A DNA stretch of 16,516 nucleotides from contig JBLHIB010000079.1 in assembly GCA_047615865.1 (NCBI GenBank), forward strand, positions 1-16,516, written 5' to 3'. The position numbers and the translations under genes are program-made. Within the stretch, counting starts at the first letter, position 1. Each line of letters begins with the position of its first letter. This document shows positions 1 to 7,555 of this stretch, piece by piece. Source of the stretch: JADFAK01 sp047615865. GTDB lineage: Bacteria; Bacteroidota; Bacteroidia; Flavobacteriales_D; Sanyastnellaceae. Below the pieces are notes generated by a model. The model saw only the letters and a list, made by a program, of their open reading frames with translations. It made no database searches and was not told the DNA's origin.

Positions 1-1
1 G

Positions 2-1270
2 TTCGGGGATTATAGCCTCTTCCTAGCATCCGAATGGGAATCCGGATTGTGGAATGGCTCCTTGCTCGTGTTTGCCGTTCAAATGATGCTCATGCTCGTT
101 CTTGGGCATGTGATGGCGCTCACCACGCCTGTTGATCGCTTCATTGGTCTTGTCACTTCGAAATACTGTCACAATACCGCCGCAGCCGCCTTTACCGTCA
201 CCCTTTGCACTGTGGTCGTGGCTCTTTTTAATTGGGGGTTGGGTCTCGTGTTTGGTGCCATCTTCGCTCGAAAGGTGGGCGAGTATGCACGCAAAAAGGG
301 ATTCAAACTCAACTATCCTCTCATTGGAGCAGCTGGCTATTCAGGGCTCATGGTATGGCATGGCGGATTTAGCGGATCGTCTTTGTCCAAGGTCGCCGAA
401 CCGGAACATATAAAGAATATCATGACGGGGTTGATGAGCAACGATCAAATTGCCGCCCTCCCAAGTCGTATCGGCTATACTGAAACGGTGTTCAGTAATA
501 TGAATGTGACAGTTTCTCTCGTGCTGTTAGTTGCCATGCCCTTGTTTATGTGGTTGTTGGGGAAAGTTTCCGATAATTATGAAGGAGCTTTGCCAGAATT
601 TAAGTCTAGGGACCAAAATTCTAAAACGTCCATTTCTGGAGCCGAGAAAATGGACTATTCTAAATGGATTGGCATCAGCTTTGGTCTGCTCATTTTGGCT
701 GTAGCAGCAATGAAGGCCTGGAATCATCCCCAGTTTTCGTCTTTTGGCTTTATTTCGCCCAACTGGATCAATCTTATGCTCCTTGGACTCGGTATTACTC
801 TGCATCAAAACTTTGTCAACTTCCTCCATGCTGTCGATAGCGCAATATCCGGAGCGGCAGGAATACTCATCCAATTCCCGCTATATTTTGGAATCATGGG
901 CATTATGAAAAGTTCGGGAATGGTAACCATGATGTCCGATTTCTTTGTCTCGGTTTCCAATGGAACGACTTATCCCTTATTCACATTCATAAGCGCAGGA
1001 GTTGTAAATATATTCGTTCCCAGTGGTGGCGGACAGTGGGCTATTCAAGGCCCAATCATTATCCAGGCAGCAACTGATTTGGGTGTGTCCATTCCCAAAA
1101 GCATCCTCGCAATGGCTTATGGCGATCAACTTACCAATATGCTCCAACCCTTCTGGGCCCTTCCTCTTCTGGGTATCACCGGACTCAAAGCCAAAGAAAT
1201 TTTATCCTATTCGGCCCTTTTGATGTTACTTGGAGCGTTGATATTTATCTCAGCCTTACTCATTTTCTAA
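2..1270 (+). CDS. atoE: Short-chain fatty acid transporter, AtoE family (5' partial)
   Basis: Inner-membrane carrier of the SCFA_trans/AtoE family, which takes up short-chain fatty acids such as butyrate or acetoacetate. The reading frame is open from base 2; the first start-like codon (TTG at 47) is only internal, so the true N-terminus lies left of the window. About 422 residues are visible, close to the full family length, so little is missing. It is highly hydrophobic, with many membrane segments. Family signatures include an early stretch with NWGLGLVFGA, then the WHGGFSGSS loop, and late in the protein the PSGGGQWAIQGPI motif. It ends in a hydrophobic helix at TAA. The kelch gene starts 9 nt downstream, suggesting co-transcription. 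Family membership is firm; the actual substrate is inferred, and atoE is used as a family name. Confidence 0.88.
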   Translation, partial: FGDYSLFLASEWESGLWNGSLLVFAVQMMLMLVLGHVMALTTPVDRFIGLVTSKYCHNTAAAAFTVTLCTVVVALFNWGLGLVFGAIFARKVGEYARKKGFKLNYPLIGAAGYSGLMVWHGGFSGSSLSKVAEPEHIKNIMTGLMSNDQIAALPSRIGYTETVFSNMNVTVSLVLLVAMPLFMWLLGKVSDNYEGALPEFKSRDQNSKTSISGAEKMDYSKWIGISFGLLILAVAAMKAWNHPQFSSFGFISPNWINLMLLGLGITLHQNFVNFLHAVDSAISGAAGILIQFPLYFGIMGIMKSSGMVTMMSDFFVSVSNGTTYPLFTFISAGVVNIFVPSGGGQWAIQGPIIIQAATDLGVSIPKSILAMAYGDQLTNMLQPFWALPLLGITGLKAKEILSYSALLMLLGALIFISALLIF

Positions 1271-1279
1271 ATTCGTCAA

Positions 1280-2578
1280 ATGCAGCTCATCACTTTGCTT
1301 TTAGCTTTGATCATTTTCCCACTCTTTTCTTGGGCTCAACCAGGTTGGGAATGGTCCGAGTTGCCAAATATGCCTGAAAGCGTGAGCAACAATGCCGTTG
1401 TCTCAGCATATTGTGGAGATACACTTTGTGTTTACTCTTTCACCGGAATTGATTCCACACTCGCTCCAGCAGGCATACATTTAAAGTCTTGGCGCTTCAA
1501 CTCGATCACTCAAATTTGGCAGCAATTACCAGACGCGCCCGATGGACAAGGTAAAATAGCAGCCGGAGCATCTACGGTTAATAATCTCATTTATGTGGTC
1601 GGCGGATACCATGTGAATGCCAATTTTTCTGAAACTTCCTCCGAGAAGACACACGTGTTTGATCCAGTTGCCAACTCATGGTTGTCCAACGCGGCTCCCA
1701 TTCCCGTGCCTATTGATGATCAAGTTCAAGCTGTCTGGAACGATAGCTTGATTTTCGTTGTGACCGGATGGAGCAACAATGGAAATGTACCTGATGTTCA
1801 AATATTTGACCCGGCAAACAATTCCTGGTCAGTAGGAACAGCGACTCCCAATTTCAACAATTGGAAAGCCTTTGGAGCGTCAGGCGCATTTGCAGGGGAT
1901 ACACTTTTCTATTTGGGTGGAGCTAGTGGTTCTTCTTTCGTTGCCTCCAATAATTTTCGAAAAGGGGTCCTAGATAGCAACGATCCGACTCAAATCGAAT
2001 GGACACAGCTCGACGGTTTCCCAGGAAGTGACGGTTACCGAATGGCTTGCACAACTTCAAATGAGCGTGTTTTTTGGATAGGAGGGAGCAGTATTTCGTA
2101 CAATTTTGACGCCGATGCCTACAATGGTTCTGGCATCGTCGATCCAGAAGAACGCATCGCTACTTACTACTCAGGAATTGCTCATTGGGAAGACTTTGTG
2201 GCGGATGTCGGTGTGATGGATTTGCGCGGAATAGCGCGAGTGTCAGATAATTCATGGATAATCTGTGGTGGCATGGAAGCAAATCAGGTGGTGTCCAATA
2301 AAACGTGGCTTCTACAATATGATCCCAGCACTTCAATAAACAATCCTATCAAGTCTAATCTTCAAGTTTTTTATAGCGAAAATGTTCTTTCTATTCGCGC
2401 AGAAGAGAGAGTTGAAACTTGGCAGGTGTACTCAAGTGGTGGAGTTCTTTGTCGCGATGGTGACATTTCCGCATCGCATGCCGACCTTCCTCTATCTCTG
2501 AATAATGGGGTGTACATTGTGCATGTTCTACTTGAATCAGGACATGAAATGATCACTAAAATTGTTATAGCCGACTGA
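1280..2578 (+). CDS. Secreted kelch-repeat beta-propeller protein with T9SS C-terminal sorting domain
   Basis: Predicted exported protein of 432 residues. A signal peptide covers residues 1-19 (hydrophobic core, cleavage probably in SWA/Q). Kelch-type blades follow: Gly-Gly or Gly-Trp turns at about residues 108, 163, 213, 268 and 330 alternate with W-x-x-L-P-type strands near 24, 80, 134, 183 and 241. The layout resembles NanM-type sialic acid epimerases and other bacterial kelch propellers, but I see no residue that fixes an enzymatic activity. From about residue 350 the sequence changes to a compact beta domain ending NNGVYIVHVLLESG...KIVIAD, typical of T9SS type A sorting domains, so the product probably reaches the cell surface or medium. 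Its stop codon overlaps the ATG of the next gene by one base, which implies translational coupling to a cytoplasmic SDR. Substrate unknown. Confidence 0.85.
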   Translation: MQLITLLLALIIFPLFSWAQPGWEWSELPNMPESVSNNAVVSAYCGDTLCVYSFTGIDSTLAPAGIHLKSWRFNSITQIWQQLPDAPDGQGKIAAGASTVNNLIYVVGGYHVNANFSETSSEKTHVFDPVANSWLSNAAPIPVPIDDQVQAVWNDSLIFVVTGWSNNGNVPDVQIFDPANNSWSVGTATPNFNNWKAFGASGAFAGDTLFYLGGASGSSFVASNNFRKGVLDSNDPTQIEWTQLDGFPGSDGYRMACTTSNERVFWIGGSSISYNFDADAYNGSGIVDPEERIATYYSGIAHWEDFVADVGVMDLRGIARVSDNSWIICGGMEANQVVSNKTWLLQYDPSTSINNPIKSNLQVFYSENVLSIRAEERVETWQVYSSGGVLCRDGDISASHADLPLSLNNGVYIVHVLLESGHEMITKIVIAD

Positions 2579-3573
2579 TGATAGGAATAAAAGACCAAAT
2601 TGTAGCTATTACAGGAGCCACTGGGCACCTCGGAACGGCAATAGTCCTGCTTGCTTTGGACAGAGGTTTTAAAGTGCGGGCGCTATACCGCAATGGGAAG
2701 CCAGGTATTGAGCATGAAAATCTTAGCTGGATCAAAGGAGATCTCTCCGTCGCATCTCTTGAATTATTCTTAGCTAGCGCAAATGCAATTATCCATTGCG
2801 CGGCAAAAATATCAATCCATGGAGATGCTGATGGCAGTGTCAAGCTCACTAATATAGGCGGGACTAAAAATCTTATGGAGGCGGCTCGCTCAAATCCTAC
2901 CCTGCGCATTGTACATGTGAGTTCAACTCATGCGGCCACAGAATTTCCCCAAGACGAGGTTTACAATGAAGAGCGCCCTTTGAAGAGTGAGGATGCAGCT
3001 GCATACGATTTCAGTAAAGCTGAGTCGGAACGTATTGTAAACGAGTATGTACAAAACACAAATGCAAATGCACTCATAGTAAGGCCATCATCGATGTTAG
3101 GGCCGCCTGACTTGCGGCCTTCGCTGCTTGGGGCCGCTTTGCTAGGTTTGTACAAAGGAGAATTACCAGCACTCACCTCAGGGGGCTACGATTTTGTTGA
3201 TGTTCGTGATGTTGCCGCAGCGTGTTTGAATGCAGTTACCATGGGACGGGCAGGAGAGACTTATATACTCACAGGCAGGTACTACGACCTCCATGAGTTG
3301 AGCCAGCTTATACACGAGCTAGGAGGGTCTAAACCACCTCGTATCATTAAGATTACTTGGTTGCTCCATCTGCTTCCTTTTGTCAACTTGTATTCAAGGA
3401 TTACCGGAAAAGCAGCACCGTTTACTCGGGAAGGCTTGGTTACCTTACAAAATGGTCATCCTAATATGTCGCATGAAAAGGCTAAGAGGGAGTTGAGGTA
3501 CAATCCTCGTAACATAGAATCGTCGGTCCAAGATCTCATTGAGTGGTGGAAAGATCAAAACCTTATTGATTGA
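2578..3573 (+). CDS. NAD(P)-dependent extended SDR, 3-beta-hydroxysteroid dehydrogenase / dihydroflavonol reductase-like
   Basis: Cytoplasmic oxidoreductase of 331 residues, the normal length for an extended short-chain dehydrogenase. The Rossmann dinucleotide motif TGATGHLG lies at residues 12-19. The catalytic set is visible: Ser115/116 in VHVSST, and Tyr143/Lys147 in YDFSK. HCAAKISI and TNIGGTKN (about 73-97) are typical of the branch containing 3-beta-hydroxysteroid dehydrogenases, dihydroflavonol reductases and NAD-dependent epimerases. The C-terminal substrate half includes a hydrophobic stretch (about 260-275), as seen in membrane-associated 3-beta-HSDs. The start ATG overlaps the kelch stop, and the 5-alpha-reductase gene starts 2 nt after this stop. 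The neighbour makes oxidation or reduction of a 3-hydroxy/3-keto steroid-like substrate the best guess. A nucleotide-sugar or other alcohol substrate remains possible. Confidence 0.85.
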   Translation: MIGIKDQIVAITGATGHLGTAIVLLALDRGFKVRALYRNGKPGIEHENLSWIKGDLSVASLELFLASANAIIHCAAKISIHGDADGSVKLTNIGGTKNLMEAARSNPTLRIVHVSSTHAATEFPQDEVYNEERPLKSEDAAAYDFSKAESERIVNEYVQNTNANALIVRPSSMLGPPDLRPSLLGAALLGLYKGELPALTSGGYDFVDVRDVAAACLNAVTMGRAGETYILTGRYYDLHELSQLIHELGGSKPPRIIKITWLLHLLPFVNLYSRITGKAAPFTREGLVTLQNGHPNMSHEKAKRELRYNPRNIESSVQDLIEWWKDQNLID

Positions 3574-3575
3574 AC

Positions 3576-4322
3576 ATGGAGTTGATAAATACAATTTCGT
3601 TTTGGTGGAGTCTCATTGCTATCAGTGTTTTCATCCTACTATTATTCGTAACCGCACCCTACGGTCGGCATAACCGCAAAGGGTGGGGAGCTGGCTTAAG
3701 CAATAAGTGGGGATGGTTCCTCATGGAGGTGCCCTCATTTTTAATCGTTCTCTACTTCCTTTGGGGTGCAGAATCCTCGGCTTATGCCATGCTGCTAGGG
3801 TCGTTATGGTTATTCCACTATACCTATCGCACCTTTATCTTTCCTTTTCGCTTAAGGACTAGCCGGAAAAAAATGCCATGGATCATTGCTCTGTCTGCAA
3901 TAGGCTTCAATGGAATGAATGCTGGTTTAAATGGCTATTACCTTGCTCACCTGGAAACGTATACGGAGAGTGATTTCCTCTCCGGACATTTTATTCTTGG
4001 AGCAGTTCTTTTCGTTTTTGGAACCATCACGCATCAATGGGCCGATCATAAACTCATTAATCTGCGAAAGAGTAAAAACGATACCTCATACCATATTCCC
4101 AAAGGAGGACTATTCAACTTAGTATCTTGTCCCAATATGCTGGGAGAGCTCACTCAGTGGACTGGCTTCGCTTTCATGGCTTGGAATTGGCCCGCTCTGT
4201 CCTTTGCTTTATGGACTGCGGCAAATTTAATACCTAGGGCTTTTAAGCACCACAAGTGGTATTTAAAAAATCTCGATAAATACCCAGTAGGACGAAAAGC
4301 CATTTTTCCTTTTATCAGATAA
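3576..4322 (+). CDS. Steroid 5-alpha-reductase homologue (3-oxo-5-alpha-steroid 4-dehydrogenase family)
   Basis: Integral membrane NADPH-dependent enone reductase of 248 residues, close to the roughly 255 of animal SRD5A1/2. It would reduce a C4-C5 double bond conjugated to a 3-ketone, or a similar enone. Features matching human SRD5A2 from memory: WFLMEVPSF with Glu51 (human Glu57), HYTYRTF with Tyr82 (human Tyr91), a GLNGYYL loop, DHKLINLRK (Asp157, Arg164), YHIPKGGLF, NMLGE (Asn187, Glu191), and the C-terminal PRAFKHHKWYL (Arg221, His225/226, Tyr229) followed by YPVGRKAIFPFI. Thus both the substrate-carbonyl pair and the cofactor contacts are kept. Six or seven hydrophobic segments are visible. 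I chose ATG 3576, two bases after the upstream stop; an in-frame TTG at 3570 would overlap that gene. The match is to SRD5A1/2 rather than to the DUF1295 branch. The natural substrate is not known. Confidence 0.9.
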   Translation: MELINTISFWWSLIAISVFILLLFVTAPYGRHNRKGWGAGLSNKWGWFLMEVPSFLIVLYFLWGAESSAYAMLLGSLWLFHYTYRTFIFPFRLRTSRKKMPWIIALSAIGFNGMNAGLNGYYLAHLETYTESDFLSGHFILGAVLFVFGTITHQWADHKLINLRKSKNDTSYHIPKGGLFNLVSCPNMLGELTQWTGFAFMAWNWPALSFALWTAANLIPRAFKHHKWYLKNLDKYPVGRKAIFPFIR

Positions 4323-4326
4323 GTAG

Positions 4327-4890
4327 ATGAAGAAGGTATTTCCAATTAACGGTACATCTAAGTGGTCTTTACTCTTCAAAGAAAAAGGCGCAGACAGCTT
4401 GTTTCAAGCCCTGCGGTATGTGCGTGCTTTGAAATACGAACGGATATCCGATGCGCAAAAGCTTGAGCTTGTGCTAGAAGAAGAGCGCGGCACGTGCAGC
4501 GCAAAGCATGGAGTAGTTGCTCTGCTAGCCGAGGCTGAAGGATGGCAAGAGGTTGAACTGTGGAATGTGCTCTATAAAATGAATGAGCAAAATACTCCTG
4601 GAGTAGGGCGGGTCTTGGAAGGATGCGGGCTAGAATATTTGCCGGAGGCTCACACTATCTTAAAGATAAAAGGCATGGTAGCTGATATTACAGGCCTGCC
4701 TAGTGGAAGCAGTTCAGCGATGGACGCGATTATATGCGAAGAGCGAATTTCTGTCGAACAGCTCATTCACCAGAAGGTCGACTGGCATCAGCGCGAGATG
4801 AAGGAATGGATTGAAAAGGAAACCTGTGACATCAGTTTTACTGAATTGTGGCAGATTCGAGAGAGATGCATTGCCGTTCTCAGTTCCTAA
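4327..4890 (+). CDS. Small protein with a transglutaminase-like Cys-His-Asp arrangement
   Basis: Soluble protein of 187 residues without signal peptide or membrane segment. I recognise no named family with certainty. It has the look of a transglutaminase/papain-fold domain: a Cys at the start of a helix (GTCSAKH, Cys57), then a His in a strand (PEAHTILKI, His109) and an Asp eleven residues later (VADITG, Asp120). The order and setting fit a Cys-His-Asp triad, but spacing and fold are inference. The C-terminal third is helical and charged (about 140-180). The gene starts 4 nt after the 5-alpha-reductase stop and is the last of the five-gene run; a hairpin follows. Any role in the same pathway is unproven. 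Confidence 0.7.
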   Translation: MKKVFPINGTSKWSLLFKEKGADSLFQALRYVRALKYERISDAQKLELVLEEERGTCSAKHGVVALLAEAEGWQEVELWNVLYKMNEQNTPGVGRVLEGCGLEYLPEAHTILKIKGMVADITGLPSGSSSAMDAIICEERISVEQLIHQKVDWHQREMKEWIEKETCDISFTELWQIRERCIAVLSS

Positions 4891-4914
4891 GATCAAGTTA
4901 AAAAAATTGGCAAC

Positions 4915-4944
4915 AAAAAAAGCGCTACCGGGTGACGTAGCGCT
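4915..4944 (-). terminator. Rho-independent terminator behind rpmB, possibly shared with the left operon
   Basis: Perfect inverted repeat AGCGCTAC / GTAGCGCT (4921-4928 and 4937-4944) with loop CGGGTGAC. On the plus strand it is preceded by a run of A (4915-4921), which becomes a U-tract when read from the minus strand, so it should end rpmB transcripts. On the plus strand only GTTTATATTT follows, so termination of the five-gene operon here would be weaker. Confidence 0.75.
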
Positions 4945-4974
4945 GTTTATATTTGGTTTTGGTTAAGACAAGTC

Positions 4975-5214
4975 TTACTCGTGGAAAAAACCACCAGCCT
5001 TAGCTCTCTTCAATGCCTCGTCAGCACCAACTCTGTTGATGATGCGAATAGCGGCACAAGAAACTTTAAGTGTAATCCAACGATCCTCATTTGTCAGGTA
5101 AAAACGCTTCTTCTGCAAGTTCGGCTTGAACCTTCTTTTAGTGCGTCGTTTTGAGTGGGAAACGTTGTTTCCGACCATAACCTTCTTTCCAGTAATATCA
5201 CAAATCCTTGACAT
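4975..5214 (-). CDS. rpmB: 50S ribosomal protein L28
   Basis: Large-subunit ribosomal protein of 79 residues, the normal size in Bacteroidota. The N-terminus MSRICDITGKK and the core GNNVSHSKRRTKRRF are diagnostic of L28, as is EDRWITLKVS in the middle. The start is ATG at 5214; an upstream in-frame codon would add nine residues that are not part of the family. cinA lies upstream on the same strand, with 57 nt between its stop and this start, and co-transcription is likely. In many Bacteroidota rpmB is followed directly by rpmG (L33) and a small DUF4295 gene, but here a terminator follows at once and neither gene is in the window. Confidence 0.97.
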   Translation of the reverse strand: MSRICDITGKKVMVGNNVSHSKRRTKRRFKPNLQKKRFYLTNEDRWITLKVSCAAIRIINRVGADEALKRAKAGGFFHE

Positions 5215-5271
5215 GACAATAGTTTTCTTATATCCCCTCAAAAAAGGGAGTGCAAAGAAACTAATTTTCTT

Positions 5272-6531
5272 TCAGTTTACAAAAGGCTGTTTGAGAATTT
5301 CGACTCGAAGCATGTTCAATGCAGTCAAAGCGCTTCGTTTGATGTTCCCACGGCGGTCATTTCCCATCATGTATTTTTGACTTGTAACTCCCTGTGGTCC
5401 AGCAATAGAGATCCATACAGTGCCTACTGGTTTTTCCTCAGATCCGCCAGAAGGACCTGCAATACCAGAAGTTGAAATAGACCAAGTTGTCGCCAATTTT
5501 TGCTGTGCACCCATGGCCATTTGCTCTACGACCTGCTCACTTACGGCTCCGTGAGCTTCCAAAGTGTCATTTTTAACGCCAAGAAGTTCTTGCTTGATAC
5601 GATTTGAGTAAGAAACAATAGATCCCTCAAAATAGACAGAACTGCCCGGTGTCGAAGTAATAAATTTCGAGATGAGACCACCTGTGCAACTTTCTGCTGT
5701 TGACAAAGTCTCTCCTCGAGAAATTAGCAGAGCACCCACGACCTCCTCCAATGTCTCCTCATTGAATCCGTATACGATTTGAGGGATTTGTTTCTCCAGC
5801 TCTCTTGCCTTGGTTTCCAACTCTGCAATAAGCCCCGTGTCCCCCAGTCGGCCATATTTGGACAATCTTAGCTTCAAGCTTCCCGCCGAAGGTAAATATG
5901 CCAAACTTATATTCAAGGGTGCCAATGAGTCGACCCAAGGACCGATCATTTCAGCTAGGTATGATTCACCTACACCTTGAGTCATAATACTCAGATGAGC
6001 GATTTCTCGTGTGTTAAAACGTTTCTTCAGGCGTGGAATCACTTCGTCATCCATCAAGCCTCTCATCTCATGCGGAACACCTGGCATAGAGACAAAGATG
6101 GTCCCCTTGCGTTCAAACCACATTCCTGGTGCTGTTCCTCTCAAATTTATAAGAGGCGCGCAAGCCAGAGGCAAAGCAGCTTGCAGCCTATTCACTTCTA
6201 ACATCTCTCGACCAATTCCATTGAAAAATGAAGTAATCTGGGCTAGAATGTCTTCATGGATTTCCAGAGTCGTATCAAAATACTTGCACAACGTGTGCTT
6301 CGTGATATCATCTTTCGTAGGACCTAAACCACCTGTCATCAATACCACATCAACACGTTTTTCAGCCGAATCAAGTGCTTCGATTATATGGTCTTCTTTG
6401 TCTGAAACAGTGGTGATCTGATGGACTTCTAAGCCCACGGAATTTAGGCCTTTTGCCATGTAGGCCGAGTTGGTGTCGATGGTCTGGCCAACCAACAATT
6501 CATCGCCTATTGTTATGATCTCTACGCGCAT
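5272..6531 (-). CDS. cinA: CinA-like protein: MoCF domain plus nicotinamide-nucleotide amidohydrolase (PncC) domain
   Basis: Full-length 419-residue CinA. Residues 1-170 form the molybdopterin-binding-like (COG1058) domain with MTGGLGPTKDD at 65-75, associated with ADP-ribose pyrophosphatase activity. Residues from about 260 form the PncC domain, which deamidates NMN to nicotinate mononucleotide in pyridine nucleotide salvage; its signatures ESCTGG (280-285) and the later GIAGPSGG are intact. The protein acts in the cytoplasm. The start is ATG 6531 giving MRVEIITIGDELL, the usual family N-terminus. A divergent lipoprotein gene starts 83 nt away, and rpmB follows downstream on the same strand. 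On the minus strand the octamer TTAATTTG (6553-6546) is one mismatch from the Bacteroidota -7 box, but it leaves a very short leader, so I do not call it. Confidence 0.95.
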   Translation of the reverse strand: MRVEIITIGDELLVGQTIDTNSAYMAKGLNSVGLEVHQITTVSDKEDHIIEALDSAEKRVDVVLMTGGLGPTKDDITKHTLCKYFDTTLEIHEDILAQITSFFNGIGREMLEVNRLQAALPLACAPLINLRGTAPGMWFERKGTIFVSMPGVPHEMRGLMDDEVIPRLKKRFNTREIAHLSIMTQGVGESYLAEMIGPWVDSLAPLNISLAYLPSAGSLKLRLSKYGRLGDTGLIAELETKARELEKQIPQIVYGFNEETLEEVVGALLISRGETLSTAESCTGGLISKFITSTPGSSVYFEGSIVSYSNRIKQELLGVKNDTLEAHGAVSEQVVEQMAMGAQQKLATTWSISTSGIAGPSGGSEEKPVGTVWISIAGPQGVTSQKYMMGNDRRGNIKRSALTALNMLRVEILKQPFVN

Positions 6532-6568
6532 AGAATAATTTGTAGCAAATTAAGTGATTATGGACTCG

Positions 6569-6596
6569 TTGTTGCTAAAGAAGTGTCGTAAATTTC
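6569..6596 (+). promoter_or_regulatory. Candidate Bacteroidota-type promoter for the DUF4197 gene
   Basis: TTG (6569-6571), 17 nt spacer, then TAAATTTC (6589-6596), one mismatch from the Bacteroidota -7 consensus TAnnTTTG. It lies about 18 nt before the ATG at 6615. The match is by eye and AT-rich, so it is only a candidate. Confidence 0.35.
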
Positions 6597-6614
6597 GAAT
6601 CATTAATCCATATT

Positions 6615-7367
6615 ATGAAAACTTTATCAATCCTTTCCTTCTTGGCCGTAATTACTTTATCGGCTTGCTCACAAATTAACCTTGGTGATCTTCAAAAAGC
6701 CTCCGAACAAGCAGAAGAGGTGATTTTTGGATCAGGATCTACCTCGCCGGCGCTTTCCAATGATGAAGTTGTAAACGGTTTGCGCGAAGCGCTTAAAGTT
6801 GGCATCGAGAAGTCAGTGGATCTTACGTCTAAAACAGATGGATTCAATACCAACCAGTTAATACGTATCCCTTTCCCAGATGAGGCCGATAAAGTCAAGA
6901 GCGTTGCAATTGATCTAGGTTTGAATACTCAAGTGGCCAAATTTGAGGAAACGCTCAACCGTGCCGCCGAAAAGGCGGTTGCTGAGGCAATTCCCGTTTT
7001 TGTTGAGGCTATTACGAATATGTCCATCCAAGATGGCTTTGCAATCCTCAAGGGTTCCAATACTGCAGCCACAAAATATCTCCAGGATGCTACGACAGCG
7101 GCTCTCGTCAATAAATTTAGGCCTATCGTTGATAAGGCGGTACAGGACGTTGAGCTCACCAAGTACTGGACTCCACTGGTCAATGCATACAACACATCAA
7201 CATTGCTCACTGGTGGAGGAAGTGTTGACCCCGATTTGACCCAGTACGTGACGGAAATGGCCATCAGCGGACTTTTTGTCTATGTAGAAAAAGAAGAACA
7301 AAACATCCGCGCCAATCCCGCAGCGAGAATTACTGAAATCCTGCAGAAAGTATTTGGATCGCTTTGA
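6615..7367 (+). CDS. DUF4197 family lipoprotein
   Basis: Protein of 250 residues with a lipoprotein signal peptide: hydrophobic core, then LSAC with Cys18 as the lipidation site, so it should be membrane-anchored in the envelope. The rest matches the DUF4197 pattern: LSNDEVVNGLREALKVGIEK, then a NQLIRIPFPDE stretch, AAEKAVAEAIPVF, and IQDGFAILKGSNTAATKYL followed by LVNKFRPIVDKA and an aromatic KYWTPLVNAYN. The C-terminus (ITEILQKVFGSL) is typical too. The family is widespread in Proteobacteria and Bacteroidota, mostly helical, with no established function. It stands alone, divergent from cinA and 188 nt before the next gene. Confidence 0.88.
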   Translation: MKTLSILSFLAVITLSACSQINLGDLQKASEQAEEVIFGSGSTSPALSNDEVVNGLREALKVGIEKSVDLTSKTDGFNTNQLIRIPFPDEADKVKSVAIDLGLNTQVAKFEETLNRAAEKAVAEAIPVFVEAITNMSIQDGFAILKGSNTAATKYLQDATTAALVNKFRPIVDKAVQDVELTKYWTPLVNAYNTSTLLTGGGSVDPDLTQYVTEMAISGLFVYVEKEEQNIRANPAARITEILQKVFGSL

Positions 7368-7431
7368 TATTCGCTGAGGCCGGTTTTGTTCAATTTATTT
7401 GGTCGGCCATGCAATTTCCAGAGATTTGGAG

Positions 7432-7472
7432 TTTGAATAATTGTGTTTAAGGGTAAATTTCTCTTACTTTCG
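7432..7472 (+). promoter_or_regulatory. Candidate promoter region for the Asp-box secreted protein
   Basis: Two overlapping Bacteroidota-like candidates are visible: TTTG (7432-7435), 18 nt, TAAATTTC (7454-7461); and TTG (7441-7443), 21 nt, TACTTTCG (7465-7472). Each -7 box has one mismatch to TAnnTTTG. Either would give a leader of roughly 75-95 nt, which contains the palindrome GTGAATTCAC. I cannot tell which one is used. Confidence 0.3.
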
Positions 7473-7555
7473 GCGAGTGTGGTGAATTCACACTTGCGGT
7501 GCTAGAACAATTTCTATACACACCCGAATTATAAACCTTAAGTAAATACTCTCAT

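Noticed and set aside
47..49. TTG as the start of the transporter gene
   Set aside because: The frame is open to the window edge and the family begins further upstream, so this is an internal codon.
6011..6421. 136-codon plus-strand frame inside cinA
   Set aside because: It is the antisense shadow of a well-conserved cinA coding region.
7379..7409. GGCCG ... CGGCC inverted repeat after the DUF4197 gene as terminator
   Set aside because: Only 5-bp arms with a loop of about 20 nt and no T-run.
7480..7505. Sigma-54 site near GGTGAATTCACACTTGC upstream of the Asp-box gene
   Set aside because: GG and GC are 13 nt apart instead of 10, and the -24 element is absent.
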